DNA of 64,000 nt from Cumulibacter manganitolerans (GCF_009602465.1 NZ_WBKP01000011.1:1-64000), one strand, 5' to 3'; shown: positions 41,827 through 52,019, numbered from the stretch's first letter. Translations and numbers: made by a program. Notes: a model not told the origin generated them from the letters alone.

Positions 41827-43362
41827 TCAGCGCCGTCCCTGGCGGAGCACGAACTTCTGCACCTTGCCGGAGGCCGTGCGCGGCAGCTCGTCGACGATCT
41901 CGAGGCGGCGCGGCTGCTTGTAGCCGGCGAGGCGCTCGCGGGAGAACGCGACCAGCTCCTCGAGCGTCAGCGAAGCGCCCGGGCGCAGCACCACGACCGC
42001 GCACACCGTCTCCACCCACTTCGGGTCCGGCACCCCGATCACCGCGACGTCCGCCACGGCGGGATGCTTGGTCAGCACGTTCTCGAGCTCGGCGGGATAG
42101 ATGTTCTCGCCGCCGCTGCGGATCATGTCCTTCTTGCGACCGACGATCTCGAGCATGCCGTGCTCGTCGATCAGCCCGCTGTCACCGGTCGCGCACCATC
42201 CATCGACGAACGTCCGCTCGGTGGCCTCGGCGTTGCGCCAGTACTCGCGGCTCACCGTGTCGCTGCGCGTCCAGATCTCGCCGGATACGCCGTCCGGGAC
42301 GATCTGCCCCTCGTCGTCGCGGATGGAGATCTCACACATCGGCATCGGGTAGCCCACCGAGCTCGGGTTCAGCCGCATCTCCGCCCACCCAGAGGTGGCG
42401 ATGATCGGCGTGCCCTCGGTGAGGCCGTACACCTGGTGCAGCTCGATGCCCGGCAACGTCGCGGGCAGCTCGTCGAGGACCCGGTGCTGCAGGTTCTCGC
42501 CGCCGGTGTAGATCGCGGACAGGCTCGCCCCCTGCCGAGCCAGATCGGCGCGGCCCAGGATCTCGTAGATCATGAACGGGAAGAAGAACGCGTCGGAGAC
42601 GCCGTGCCGCTCGATCACCGCGAACGCCGCGTCGACGGTGAACCCGCCACTGGGCATCGCGATCGAGTGACCGCCCTGGATCAGGGTGGGCAGCAGCGCG
42701 TCCTCCAGGCCGCCGACGTGGTACATCGGTCCGCACACCAGGGTCGCCGTCCGGCTGCTCATCGGCCAGCGAGCGGCCTGGCTCAGGCCGAAGGCCATCG
42801 TGCCGCCGTGCGTCCAGACCGCGCCCTTCGGGAGCCCCGTCGTCCCCGACGTGTACATGATCATCGCCGGCTCGGAGGCCTCGCGAGGCCCGGGTAGCGG
42901 CGCCGGCGGTGCGTCGTCCGCGACGCTCCCGAGGTCGAGCCACCCGTCGGCACGGCTCGCGCCGCCGCGCTGCACGACGACGAGCGCACGCCCGTCGTCC
43001 GGACCGGCCGCGTCGCCCGGGACGTTCGCGGCGTACTCGTGGTCGACGACGAGCACCGTGCACGCCGCGTTGCCGAGGATGTAGCTCAGCTCGTCTGCCC
43101 CGAGGCGGAAGTTCAACCGCACGGCGATCGCGCCCATCGAGGTGATCGCGAGGTATAGCGGCAGATAGTCGACGCTGTTGCCGAGCAGCATGCCGACCCG
43201 CTCGCCGGGCCGGACGCCGAGTCCGTCGAGCGCGGTGATCATCGACCGCGCGCGGTCGGCGAGCTGCGCCCAGGTGAGGGTGTCGTCGCCGACGGTGTAC
43301 GCGGGCCGACCGCCCTGGTCCTCGCGGGAGTACGCCGTACGAATGAGGTAGCCGATGTCCAT
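41827..43362 (-). CDS. Acyl-CoA synthetase (AMP-forming)
   Basis: This 511-residue ANL-superfamily ligase has P-loop MYTSGTTGLPKGA, YGLTEGTP, the hinge GRKKDMIRSGGENIYPAELE and catalytic lysine in RTASGKVQKFVLR. This suits a fatty or aromatic acyl-CoA ligase; chain specificity cannot be read. ATG 43362 (MDIGYLIRTA) is chosen. Its stop is 1 bp from the DUF429 start, so the two are co-transcribed, though a functional link is unclear. Confidence 0.93.
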   Translation of the reverse strand: MDIGYLIRTAYSREDQGGRPAYTVGDDTLTWAQLADRARSMITALDGLGVRPGERVGMLLGNSVDYLPLYLAITSMGAIAVRLNFRLGADELSYILGNAACTVLVVDHEYAANVPGDAAGPDDGRALVVVQRGGASRADGWLDLGSVADDAPPAPLPGPREASEPAMIMYTSGTTGLPKGAVWTHGGTMAFGLSQAARWPMSSRTATLVCGPMYHVGGLEDALLPTLIQGGHSIAMPSGGFTVDAAFAVIERHGVSDAFFFPFMIYEILGRADLARQGASLSAIYTGGENLQHRVLDELPATLPGIELHQVYGLTEGTPIIATSGWAEMRLNPSSVGYPMPMCEISIRDDEGQIVPDGVSGEIWTRSDTVSREYWRNAEATERTFVDGWCATGDSGLIDEHGMLEIVGRKKDMIRSGGENIYPAELENVLTKHPAVADVAVIGVPDPKWVETVCAVVVLRPGASLTLEELVAFSRERLAGYKQPRRLEIVDELPRTASGKVQKFVLRQGRR

Positions 43363-43424
43363 CTGCCCATGCAACCATCCGCCCGCCCGGGACCGACAGG
43401 CCGTGCGCTCCGGAGATCGCCAGC

Positions 43425-43467
43425 CGAGAGGGCCCCTGTCCACTCCGGGTGGACAGGGGCCCTCTCG
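43425..43467. terminator. Terminator hairpin, 18-bp perfect stem
   Basis: 43425-43442 pairs perfectly with 43450-43467 around loop CTCCGGG, between the SGNH hydrolase gene and the acyl-CoA synthetase gene on the minus strand. It separates their transcripts. Confidence 0.85.
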
Positions 43468-43493
43468 CTCGTCGTTCTGACGACCCGCGGCAA

Positions 43494-43513
43494 GCCGAGC
43501 CGAGCCGAGCCGA
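43494..43513. repeat. Pentanucleotide repeat (GCCGA)x4
   Basis: Four perfect copies of GCCGA, followed by degenerate copies (GCCAA, GCCAC, GCCGA), stand 20 bp beyond the stop of the SGNH hydrolase gene. It is the second such array in the window placed just 3' of a minus-strand gene. Confidence 0.85.
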
Positions 43514-43532
43514 GCCAAGCCACGCCGAGTGG

Positions 43533-44402
43533 CTACATCGGCAGCCCACCCCGGATGATCTGCGCGTAGGCCTGCTGGCCGGCCGTGTTCGGGTGCAGGC
43601 TCCGCGCGAACGTCTTCGTCCCCGACACCAGGCCGCTGATCCACCGGTCGCCGGTGTCGCACAGCCCGTGCCCCGTGAGGCCGGGGATGACCGAGACGAG
43701 CCGGACGCCCGGGTCGCCCGTGGTCTGCGAGTACGCCGCGACGGTGCTCTGGATGACGGAGCTGAGCTGCGCGAGCGACCCGTTCACCAACGCGACCTGG
43801 TCGGCGCCGAGCTTCACCGGCGTGCCCTGGAACGCCCCGACGCTGCACGAGCCGGTCTCCTGGCCGAAGAGCAGCGGGTAATCCGTGACGGCGATCAGCG
43901 CATTCGGCGCGGCCATCCGGATCGCACCGAGCAGCGCTCCGAGCTCGCCGGGCAGCTGCCCTGCCGCGGCCTGCGCCCCGGCCATCGCCTGCTGGCAGGC
44001 GAGCGCTCCGCCGTCCTGGCTGCACGCGAGGAGGACCTGCTGCCAGCCGAGGTTGTTGATCCCGGCGGTCAGCGTCACCAGCGTCGTCGCGGGACCGATC
44101 CCGCCGGTCGTCGCGAGCTGCGCCACCTGGCCCAGCACGTCGGCCGTCGTCGCACCCGAGCAGGCGGCCGAGACGAACGGTGTCCCCAGTGCGCCGGCGA
44201 GGACGGCCGGATAGGACTTCTCCGAGCGGAGGCAGTCCGGGTCGGCATAGGGAAGGTTGCCGGTGCCGGCCGCCTCCGAATCACCCAACTCAACGTACGG
44301 CGCGCCGGGCACCCCGTCGGCGAACGCGGCCGGAGCGCCCCCGACGAGGGCGGCGGTACAGAGCCCCACCGCCGCGAGCGCGGCGACGATGCGTCGTTTC
44401 AT
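43533..44402 (-). CDS. Secreted SGNH/GDSL hydrolase
   Basis: This 289-residue exported esterase/lipase has a signal peptide of about 28 residues (MKRRIVAALAAVGLCTAALV...APAAFA). Block I is LGDSEAAGTG with the catalytic serine, block III asparagine in AGINNLGW, and the C-terminal His in SLHPNTAGQQAYA. Block I has Glu after GDS, where actinobacterial homologues usually have Tyr or Leu. Several cysteines suggest disulfides. AGGGGG stands before ATG 44402. Confidence 0.9.
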   Translation of the reverse strand: MKRRIVAALAAVGLCTAALVGGAPAAFADGVPGAPYVELGDSEAAGTGNLPYADPDCLRSEKSYPAVLAGALGTPFVSAACSGATTADVLGQVAQLATTGGIGPATTLVTLTAGINNLGWQQVLLACSQDGGALACQQAMAGAQAAAGQLPGELGALLGAIRMAAPNALIAVTDYPLLFGQETGSCSVGAFQGTPVKLGADQVALVNGSLAQLSSVIQSTVAAYSQTTGDPGVRLVSVIPGLTGHGLCDTGDRWISGLVSGTKTFARSLHPNTAGQQAYAQIIRGGLPM

Positions 44403-44529
44403 GGTTCCCCCTCGAGGCTCGGACCGACGGGCCGTCCTCGCGGACGTCGGGCAGGTGCTACGGACGGTAGGCGCGCGCACCGCACCCCGCACCAGAGCCC
44501 TTGTGCCCAGCGCAATCCCGGGCGAGGGA

Positions 44530-46419
44530 TCAGAAGTTGACCTCTGCCCCCATCAGCACGGTCCGATCGATCGGCAGGTGGAAGTAGTCCGACGGGCGTG
44601 CGGCGTTCTGCGCGAGACCCTGCACGATCCGCTTCCGCCAGCGGACCATGCCGGGGCGGTTGCTGATCCGCAGGTTGATGCGCGAGATGAAGTACGTCGC
44701 GGTCGCCAGGTTGAGCGCGACACCGTGCCGCTCGACCGCCACCGCGAGCCCCGCCGGCACGTCCTGGGCGTCGGAGAACCCGTAGTCCAGCTGCACGTGG
44801 GTGATCCGGTCGTACTCGCTAGCGAGGTGGTCGATCGTCACCCGGTCGCTGTCCTCGACGTGCGGCACGTTCAGCGAGCGGGTCGTGACGATGACGTCGT
44901 TCTCGTGCAGCACCTGGTTGAACTGGACGTTCTCGCGCAGGGCCAGCGGCACCGTCTCCTTCGAGGGGTGCAGGAAGACGGCCGAGCCCGGCACGCGGGT
45001 GACGTTGACGACGTCGTCGCTGCCGAGGTACTCGACGAGTGGCCCTTCCAGCTTCCGGCGGCGTGCCGTCACGAGGACGACGCCGCGCCGCCACGTGAGC
45101 ATCACCGTGGTCAGCACGAGCGCGACCAGGATCGGCAGCCAGCCGCCGTGCAGCACCTTGGTCACGTTCGCGGAGAAGAACGCGAGCTCGATCAGCCCGA
45201 ACACGCCACCGGCCAGCACGACCTGCCAGCGCTTCCACCCGAGGGCGCTGGCGGCGTACACGCAGAACAACGCCGTCGTCAGCAGGAACGTCGCGGTGAC
45301 CGCGACCCCGTAGGCCGTCGCCAGCCGGCTGGACTCCCGGAAGGTCAGCATGAGCGCCAGGACGCCGCCGAAGACGAGCCAGTTCACGGCGGGGACGTAG
45401 ATCTGGCCGCCGGTGTGCGCGGACGTCTGGCGCACCGTCAACCGCGGCAGGTAGCCCAGCCGCTCGGCCTGCCGCGACACCGAGTACACGCCCGAGATCA
45501 CCGCCTGGCTGGCGATGACGGTGGCCGCGGTGGACAGGACGACCAGCGGGATGCGGCCCCACGCCGGTGCCATCTGGAAGAACGGATTGCCGACCGTCTC
45601 CGGGTGGTTGAGGATCATGGCGCCCTGGCCGAGGTAGTTCAGCGTCAGCGCCGGGAACACCACGCCGAACCATGCCGTGGTGATCGCCGGCCGCCCGAAG
45701 TGCCCCATGTCGGCGTACAGGGCCTCGGTGCCGGTGATCACCAGCACGATGGCGCCGCTGGCGACGAACGAGATCAGCGGGTGGTCGAGGATGAACAGCA
45801 CCGCGTGGTGCGGCGACAGCGCGCCCAGGATCGACGGGTGCGCGGCGATCTGGCCGATGCCCAGGGCCGCGAGCGTGACGAACCAGACCACCATGATCGG
45901 CCCGAAGGACCTGCCGACCTTCTCGGTGCCCAGATGCTGCACGGCGAACAGCGCCACGATGATCACGACGCCGATCGCCAGCACGACGTGCGACAGCGAC
46001 GGCAGCGCGACCTCGATGCCCTCCACCGCCGACAGCACGGAGATCGAGGGCGTGAGCAGGCTGTCGCCGTAGAACAGCGCGGCGCCGATCACCCCGAGGA
46101 TCATGACGAGCCCGTACCGGCGGCTTCCCGGGCGTAGCCCCTGGCGGGTGAGGTGCGCCAGCGCCAGGATGCCGCCCTCCCCGTCGTTGTCGGCCCGCGT
46201 GATGAACCCGAGATACTTCACGCAGACCACCATGACGATCGACCAGAACATCAGCGAGATCGAGCCGTACACGTCCGCGCGATTGAGCTGCACGAGCCCG
46301 TGATCGATCGAGAAGACGACCTGGATCGCGTAGAGCGGGCTGGTGCCGATGTCGCCGTACACGACCCCCAGAGCGGTGAGCGCCAGCAGTGCGGGACCGG
46401 GTCGGCGTGCCGAAGTCAT
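44530..46419 (-). CDS. kup: Kup potassium uptake transporter
   Basis: This 629-residue K+/H+ symporter has family landmarks GVVYGDIGTSPLYA near the N-terminus, FYGDSLLTPSISVLSAVEG and TGTEALYADMGHFG. About 12 TM helices are followed by a ~190-residue cytoplasmic C-terminal domain. No c-di-AMP riboswitch fold is visible in the 159-bp upstream region. Confidence 0.96.
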   Translation of the reverse strand: MTSARRPGPALLALTALGVVYGDIGTSPLYAIQVVFSIDHGLVQLNRADVYGSISLMFWSIVMVVCVKYLGFITRADNDGEGGILALAHLTRQGLRPGSRRYGLVMILGVIGAALFYGDSLLTPSISVLSAVEGIEVALPSLSHVVLAIGVVIIVALFAVQHLGTEKVGRSFGPIMVVWFVTLAALGIGQIAAHPSILGALSPHHAVLFILDHPLISFVASGAIVLVITGTEALYADMGHFGRPAITTAWFGVVFPALTLNYLGQGAMILNHPETVGNPFFQMAPAWGRIPLVVLSTAATVIASQAVISGVYSVSRQAERLGYLPRLTVRQTSAHTGGQIYVPAVNWLVFGGVLALMLTFRESSRLATAYGVAVTATFLLTTALFCVYAASALGWKRWQVVLAGGVFGLIELAFFSANVTKVLHGGWLPILVALVLTTVMLTWRRGVVLVTARRRKLEGPLVEYLGSDDVVNVTRVPGSAVFLHPSKETVPLALRENVQFNQVLHENDVIVTTRSLNVPHVEDSDRVTIDHLASEYDRITHVQLDYGFSDAQDVPAGLAVAVERHGVALNLATATYFISRINLRISNRPGMVRWRKRIVQGLAQNAARPSDYFHLPIDRTVLMGAEVNF

Positions 46420-46578
46420 GACGGCAATTGCAGCACGCGACGAGCGCTCGGCGCAGCACAGAGCACACCGAACGGCGCGTGGCGCCGATCACGGCCGCGG
46501 AATGCACTAGCCTGCGGAGGCCATCGACGGCCTCAGCGGGCGGATGGCTTCGAGCGAGCGGAGAGGGCGGGCGAGGCA

Positions 46579-47643
46579 GTGATCGTCGAGTCGTACGGGC
46601 CGGCGATGTCGCGCCGGCTGCTGTGGTTGCTGGTGCACCTCCTCGCCGGCCTGGGGTGGGCCTTCCTCGTCGTGATGGTGCTGGGCTCCGCGCTGTACGG
46701 CGAGGGCGGCGACTGGGACCCCTACCTGCTGACGCCGGTCTTCGCCGGCATCGTGCTGGCCGCCGTGGTCCTCGGCCAGGTCTGGCTGGGGTCCAAGCGC
46801 GTCGAGCTCGGGCCGGGCGGCCTGCGGATCCGGGACGTCACGGTGCCCGGACCCGCCCTGCCTGGCTGCCGGCTCGAGGGCGGCCCGCGGCGGGTGCTGC
46901 TCGTCAGCGAGGGACGGCCCACGGTTGTTGTCGCCGGCCCGGCGTACTTCAGCGTCGCGCAGCGCGCCGCCCTGGCCGAGGGCCTTCGCCGCCGAGGCTG
47001 CCGGGTGCCGATGGCGCCGTGGATGCCGGACCGGCGCGCGCTCGTGCCGGGCGCCCCGGTGGTGGTGCGGGCCTCGTGGGCGGTCGCCGTCCCGTGGGGG
47101 ATCGCGTTCGCCGCCCTGGCGTTCATGTCCCTCGTCGTACGCCGGACCCGCTCCGGCGAACCGATCAGCCTCACCGAGGGACTCTGGACCACGGGGGTCG
47201 CTGCGGCGCTCCTCGCGATCGTCCTGCCGCTGACGATCCTGCGCAGCCAGGTGCGGCTGGAGGGGGACACCCTCACGCGCCAGGGACCGCTGCGCCGCTG
47301 GGAGGTGCCGGTCGCGCAGATCGCCGAGGCGGGCATGCTGCTGCCGCCGCGGCGGCGACGCTCGAACGGCGAGGGCCGCGCCCTCGTGGTCCGGTACGCC
47401 GCGGGGAACGAGCTCACGGTCCGCTCCCGCCTGTTCAGCGAGACCGCCCTCGACGGCCTCGCCGCCCAGCTGCGCACCCGCGGACCGGCGATCCGACCGA
47501 TCACCCAGACCTGGCGGCCGTCCGGCAGAGCCGCCGTGCTGCCGCGACCCCGGTGGTACGAGCGGCGCTGGCTGGGCCACACGGTGCTGTGGATCGGCGT
47601 GGCCGTCCTGCTCGTCGTGGTGCTCGCCGGGATGCCCGAGTAG
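46579..47643 (+). CDS. Integral membrane protein with two PH-like segments
   Basis: This 354-residue protein has paired TM helices near the N-terminus (about 12-34 and 42-66), a soluble segment (GSKRVELGPGGLRIRDVTV...), another TM pair (about 168-190 and 203-222), a second soluble segment (RSQVRLEGDTLTRQGPLRRW), and a last TM (about 333-351). The TM-TM-beta layout repeated twice resembles bacterial PH (bPH) membrane proteins. GTG 46579 or ATG 46606 may be the start. Function unknown. Confidence 0.68.
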   Translation: MIVESYGPAMSRRLLWLLVHLLAGLGWAFLVVMVLGSALYGEGGDWDPYLLTPVFAGIVLAAVVLGQVWLGSKRVELGPGGLRIRDVTVPGPALPGCRLEGGPRRVLLVSEGRPTVVVAGPAYFSVAQRAALAEGLRRRGCRVPMAPWMPDRRALVPGAPVVVRASWAVAVPWGIAFAALAFMSLVVRRTRSGEPISLTEGLWTTGVAAALLAIVLPLTILRSQVRLEGDTLTRQGPLRRWEVPVAQIAEAGMLLPPRRRRSNGEGRALVVRYAAGNELTVRSRLFSETALDGLAAQLRTRGPAIRPITQTWRPSGRAAVLPRPRWYERRWLGHTVLWIGVAVLLVVVLAGMPE

Positions 47644-47769
47644 CGCGCGCCGTCGGCCGGCCGCACAGGACGTTGGCCACAGTCCCGTCGGCAGCGCGGC
47701 GAGCGCGACTATCCTTGTAGGGTTGCCCGTCGCCTCCGCCGTGGCGACCGCCAATCCCCGAGGAGCCAG

Positions 47770-49668
47770 ATGAGCAGCAAGATGTCCGTGCGCGACGACC
47801 TCCGCAACGTCGCGATCGTGGCCCACGTCGACCACGGCAAGACGACGCTGGTCGACGCGATGCTGCAGCAGGCCGGTGCCCTCGGCGAACGGCACGAGGG
47901 ACAGGCCGAGAGCGCGACCCGCGTCATGGACTCGATGGACCTCGAGCGCGAGAAGGGCATCACCATTCTCGCCAAGAACACCGCCGTCCACATCGTCCGC
48001 GACGGCAAGCCGTTCACCATCAACATCGTCGACACCCCGGGCCACGCGGACTTCGGCGGCGAGGTCGAGCGCGGCCTGTCGATGGTCGACGGCGTCCTGC
48101 TGCTGGTCGACGCCTCCGAGGGACCCCTGCCGCAGACCCGCTTCGTGCTGCGCAAGGCCCTGCAGGCCGGGCTGCCCGTCGTCCTGGTGATCAACAAGGT
48201 CGACCGCTCGGACGCGCGGATCGAGGAGGTCGTCGACGAGGCGTACGGCCTGTTCATGGATCTGTACGACGACCTCGGCATGGCCGACCACGGCGACCTG
48301 GACTTCCCGATCGTCTACGCCCAGGCGAAGGCCGGGAAGGCGTCGCTGAACCGTCCGGAGAACGGGCACAGCCCCGACAACGACGACCTCGGGCCGCTCA
48401 TCGACGTCCTCATGAGCACCATCCCCGCCCCGCGGTACGACGAGGACATGCCCCTGCAGGCGCACGTGACCAACCTCGACGCATCGCCCTACCTGGGTCG
48501 CCTCGCGCTGTGCCGCATCCACAACGGCACCCTCCGCTCCGGGCAGCAGGTCATGTGGTGCAAGCCGGACGGCACCCAGCAGCGGGCGAAGGTCGCCGAG
48601 CTGCTGCTGACCGAGGGCCTGGACCGCAAGCCCGCCGAGGAGGCGGGCCCCGGCGACCTGATCGCGATCGCCGGCATCAGCGACATCATGATCGGCGACA
48701 CGCTCGCCGACATCGACGACCCGCGCCCGCTGGAGGGCATCGCGGTCGACGAGCCGTCGATCTCGATGACCATCGGTGTCAACACCTCTCCGCTGGCCGG
48801 CAAGAGCGGCTCGAAGCTGACCGCCCGGCTGGTCAAGAACCGGCTGGACACCGAGCTCATCGGCAACGTGTCGATTCGCGTGCTGCCCACCGAGCGTCCC
48901 GACGCGTGGGAGGTCCAGGGCCGTGGTGAGCTCGCGCTCGCCGTCCTGGTCGAGACCCTGCGCCGCGAGGGCTTCGAGCTCACCGTGGGCCGTCCCGAGG
49001 TCGTCACCCGCGAGATCGACGGCAAGATCCACGAGCCGTTCGAGCACGTCACGATCGACACCCCCGAGGAGTTCATCGGCGCGCTGACCCAGCTGCTCAG
49101 CGTGCGCAAGGGCCGCATGGAGACGCTGGCGAACCACGGCACCGGCTGGGCGCGCATGGAGTGGATCGTCCCCTCGCGCGGCCTGATCGGCATCCGTACC
49201 GACTTCCTCACCGAGACGCGCGGTACGGCGGTCATGAACGCCATCTCGCACGGGTACGGCGAGTGGGTCGGTGAGATCCGCGGCCGTCAGAACGGCTCGA
49301 TGGTCGCCGACCGCACCGGTGTCGCCACCGCGTACGCCATGTTCGCGCTGCAGGAGCGCGGCACCATGCTGGTGGAGCCGGGCGCGCCGGTCTACGAGGG
49401 CATGGTCATCGGAGAGAACTCGCGGCAGGACGAGATGGACGTCAACATCTGCCGGGAGAAGAAGCTGACCAACGTGCGCCAGTCGACCGGCGAGGAGCTG
49501 CAGAAGCTCGTGCCGCCGCGGGTGCTGTCCCTGGAGCAGGCGCTGGAGTTCTGTTCCTTCGACGAGTGCGTCGAGGTCACGCCGGACGCCGTCCGCGTCC
49601 GCAAGGTGGTCCTCAACTCTTCCGAGCGCAAGCGCGAGACCGCGCGCCGCGCGACAGGGCGCCAGTAG
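47770..49668 (+). CDS. typA: Translational GTPase TypA/BipA
   Basis: This 632-residue ribosome-associated GTPase has G1 [11 protein letters not shown], switch [13 protein letters not shown]3 [12 protein letters not shown]4 [11 protein letters not shown]-like domains III and V and the BipA-specific C-terminal domain. It acts in 50S assembly and stress adaptation. Followed after 21 bp by mshB. Confidence 0.97.
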   Translation: MSSKMSVRDDLRNVAIVAHVDHGKTTLVDAMLQQAGALGERHEGQAESATRVMDSMDLEREKGITILAKNTAVHIVRDGKPFTINIVDTPGHADFGGEVERGLSMVDGVLLLVDASEGPLPQTRFVLRKALQAGLPVVLVINKVDRSDARIEEVVDEAYGLFMDLYDDLGMADHGDLDFPIVYAQAKAGKASLNRPENGHSPDNDDLGPLIDVLMSTIPAPRYDEDMPLQAHVTNLDASPYLGRLALCRIHNGTLRSGQQVMWCKPDGTQQRAKVAELLLTEGLDRKPAEEAGPGDLIAIAGISDIMIGDTLADIDDPRPLEGIAVDEPSISMTIGVNTSPLAGKSGSKLTARLVKNRLDTELIGNVSIRVLPTERPDAWEVQGRGELALAVLVETLRREGFELTVGRPEVVTREIDGKIHEPFEHVTIDTPEEFIGALTQLLSVRKGRMETLANHGTGWARMEWIVPSRGLIGIRTDFLTETRGTAVMNAISHGYGEWVGEIRGRQNGSMVADRTGVATAYAMFALQERGTMLVEPGAPVYEGMVIGENSRQDEMDVNICREKKLTNVRQSTGEELQKLVPPRVLSLEQALEFCSFDECVEVTPDAVRVRKVVLNSSERKRETARRATGRQ

Positions 49669-49689
49669 CAGACCGACAGGGAGGCCACC

Positions 49690-50568
49690 GTGCCCGATGA
49701 GAGGCGGCTGCTCGCCGTCCACGCCCACCCGGACGACGAGACGACGAGCAACGGCTGGACCTTCCCGAGGTACGCCGACGAGGGCGTGCGCATCACGCTG
49801 GTGACGAGCAACCTCGGCGAGGAGGGCGAGATCCTGGTGCCCGAGCTCGCCGGGCTCGGGGCGCAGGAGGCCGACCAGCTCGGCGGCTACCGCCTGTGGG
49901 AGCTGCGCGCCGCATGCGCCGCGCTCGGCGTGCGCACCCACCACTTCCTCGGCGGACCAGGGCGCTACCGCGACAGCGGGATGATGGGGGAGCCCAGCAA
50001 CGAGCATCCCCGCAGCTTCTGGCGGGCGGACGTCGACGAGGCCGCGCGCCACCTCGTGGAGGTGATCCGCGCCGACCGGCCCCAGGTGCTGCTGACCTAC
50101 AACGAGATCGGCGGCTACGGGCACCCGGATCACATCCAGGCGCACCGCGTCGCGATGCGCGGCGCCGAGCTGGCCGCCGACCCGGCGTACGCCGCCGAGC
50201 TCGGTGAGCCGTGGGACATCGCGAAGATCTACTGGAGCGCGATGCCGCGCTCCGGCTTCGCGAAGGCGATCGCCCGGCTGCGGGACTCGGGGGAGGATGC
50301 CTTCGCCGACCTCGACATCGAGAACGCGACGTTCCTCGTCGACGACGCCCTCGTCACCACCGCGATCCAGGGGACCGGGTACGCCGACCAGCGCACGCTG
50401 GCCCTGCGGGCACACGCCACCCAGGTGAGTCCCGAGCACCCGTTCTTCCGGGTCTTCGACCAGATCGGTGCCGAGGCGCAGCGCGACCACTACCAGCTGG
50501 TCAAGGGCGCGCTCGGCGCGCGCGATCCCGCCACCGGCCTGGAGAGCGATCTGTTCGCCGGGCTGTAG
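49690..50568 (+). CDS. mshB: N-acetyl-glucosaminyl-inositol deacetylase MshB
   Basis: This 292-residue zinc deacetylase is the second enzyme of mycothiol synthesis. Zinc ligands H13 and D16 are in HAHPDDE, and H148 is in YGHPDHIQAH, matching M. tuberculosis MshB (H13, D16, H147). GTG 49690 has GGGAGG upstream. Typical typA-mshB linkage. Its presence shows that the organism makes mycothiol. Confidence 0.95.
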   Translation: MPDERRLLAVHAHPDDETTSNGWTFPRYADEGVRITLVTSNLGEEGEILVPELAGLGAQEADQLGGYRLWELRAACAALGVRTHHFLGGPGRYRDSGMMGEPSNEHPRSFWRADVDEAARHLVEVIRADRPQVLLTYNEIGGYGHPDHIQAHRVAMRGAELAADPAYAAELGEPWDIAKIYWSAMPRSGFAKAIARLRDSGEDAFADLDIENATFLVDDALVTTAIQGTGYADQRTLALRAHATQVSPEHPFFRVFDQIGAEAQRDHYQLVKGALGARDPATGLESDLFAGL

Positions 50569-50638
50569 CGCACCCGCGCGGCCACCCGGCCCGGACGGCG
50601 GCGCGGTGCCGGCCCCGCCGTGGCCTACGCTGGCGTGC

Positions 50639-51118
50639 GTGGACCAGAAGACCGCCGACGCAGTGACCGTCACCGACCGGCGACGCGCTGTCGAGAAGCC
50701 GGCCGGCGCTGAGACGGCGACGCGCGTCGGCAATGTCGTGGTCTGGACCCTGGTCGCACTCCTCGTCGCGGTGATCGGGATGCTGCTGATCCCGCTCACG
50801 ACGCCCGGCGGCGTCCGCATCCCCGTCGCGCCGGCCATCGCGCTCGCCGCCAACATCGTCCTTCCCAGGCTGATGTATCACGGGGCCGGCTGGGGGTGGG
50901 CCACCTTCCTGCCCGCACTGGCATGGCTCGTCGTGGTGCTGGCCGGTGCGAGCGTCTCCTCCGACGGTGACCTGCTGATTCCGGGCAACAGCTACTCGAG
51001 CGTGGTCGGCCTCATCCACCTGGCCGCCGGCGCGATGGGAGCCGTCATGGGGGTGGCCGTCGCGCGGATGTCGCCGCGCCGGCGACGTCGCGCCAGGTAC
51101 GATGTCATCACTAAGTAG
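50639..51118 (+). CDS. DUF6113-like membrane protein
   Basis: This 159-residue protein has a ~30-residue hydrophilic N-terminus and four TM helices (about 32-53, 61-80, 87-103, 124-145), ending in a basic RRRRRARYDVITK tail. It takes the place of M. tuberculosis Rv1171 after mshB. GTG 50639 (VDQKTADA) is the likely start. Function unknown. Confidence 0.72.
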   Translation: MDQKTADAVTVTDRRRAVEKPAGAETATRVGNVVVWTLVALLVAVIGMLLIPLTTPGGVRIPVAPAIALAANIVLPRLMYHGAGWGWATFLPALAWLVVVLAGASVSSDGDLLIPGNSYSSVVGLIHLAAGAMGAVMGVAVARMSPRRRRRARYDVITK

Positions 51119-51191
51119 TGCGTAGCAGTCCGTTCGCGGAGTAGCATCCGACAGAGGTCATGGCCCGAAGTCCGTAATGGGGGGACGTCTG

Positions 51192-52019
51192 GTGGCTGCC
51201 ACGCAATCCACAGTTGTCGAGTATCCCGACGCCGAGCAAGCGGCGCACGAGGCTCTCGCTGCTGTGCGTTCGCTCAACGATCGGCGTTCGATGGGAACGC
51301 GCGCCGACCGTCGAGTCCTGGAAGGCCGCGCCACCCTCGACCGCCTGCTCGACGAGCAGCCGCCCGTCGACCTTCGGGTCCGCCAGGTCACCGACCTCGC
51401 CGAGCTCGGACGTGAGCTGTCGGGGCTGAGCCTGCGCACTCGACGCGAGGTGCTCAGCCTGCACGCCGGCGCCATGCCGACCGAGCCCATGCTGCAGCAC
51501 GCGGCGCGGGCCGACCAGGAGCTGCTCGATCGCGGCGTGCACGTGCGAGTGCTGTACCCCAGCAGCTTCGCCCAGGTCGGCTTCATCCGCGACTTCGTCG
51601 ACCAGCAGACGGCGGCCGGCGCCATGTACCGGTTCGCCGACGCGATCCCGTACCGCATGATCATCTCCGACGGCCTGCGCGCCGTCGTCCCGCACGTTGC
51701 GACCTCCGAGCGCAGCGGGGCGATCCTGACGAGCGAGGCGGTGCTGGTGCGCGCGCTGCGTCACCTGGCCATCAGCATGCTGCGCCGAGGCTCCGACCTC
51801 GAGCAGCTGCGCCAGGCCGGCGGCCGCACCGCTCCCACCGAGATGGAGCTCAAGGTCATCCGGGCGCTGAGCCTGGGGCTGACCGACGAGGCCGCCGCCA
51901 AGCGGCTCGCGGTCAGCGAACGCACGTTCCGACGCCACGTGGCCTCGGTCATGGAGCGCCTGGACGCAGTGAGCCGCTTCCAAGCGGGAGTTCGCGCCGT
52001 CGAGCGCGGATGGATGTAA
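51192..52019 (+). CDS. LuxR-type HTH regulator with TrmB/PLD-like sensor domain
   Basis: This 275-residue protein has a central sensor resembling the TrmB-like/phospholipase-D-like domain of actinobacterial regulators (LLDRGVHVRVLYPSS; YRMIISDGLRAVVP; LVRALRHLAI). The C-terminal LuxR HTH occupies about 210-275 (PTEMELKVIRALSLGLTDEA; KRLAVSERTFRRHVAS). GTG 51192 has GGGGGGACG upstream; ATG 51177 adds five residues. The next gene on the same strand encodes a 44-aa secreted peptide, a pairing that suggests the regulator controls or senses that peptide. Confidence 0.85.
   Translation: MAATQSTVVEYPDAEQAAHEALAAVRSLNDRRSMGTRADRRVLEGRATLDRLLDEQPPVDLRVRQVTDLAELGRELSGLSLRTRREVLSLHAGAMPTEPMLQHAARADQELLDRGVHVRVLYPSSFAQVGFIRDFVDQQTAAGAMYRFADAIPYRMIISDGLRAVVPHVATSERSGAILTSEAVLVRALRHLAISMLRRGSDLEQLRQAGGRTAPTEMELKVIRALSLGLTDEAAAKRLAVSERTFRRHVASVMERLDAVSRFQAGVRAVERGWM

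Noticed and set aside
46420-46578. c-di-AMP (ydaO) riboswitch upstream of kup
   Set aside because: The region is short and I found no conserved ydaO core sequences or the long multi-stem fold.
46507-50856. Very long minus-strand open frame (1449 codons) opposite typA and mshB
   Set aside because: It is the antisense reading of well-supported plus-strand genes. In DNA this GC-rich the complementary frame stays open, and the translation is Arg/Gly/His/Asp-rich without domains.
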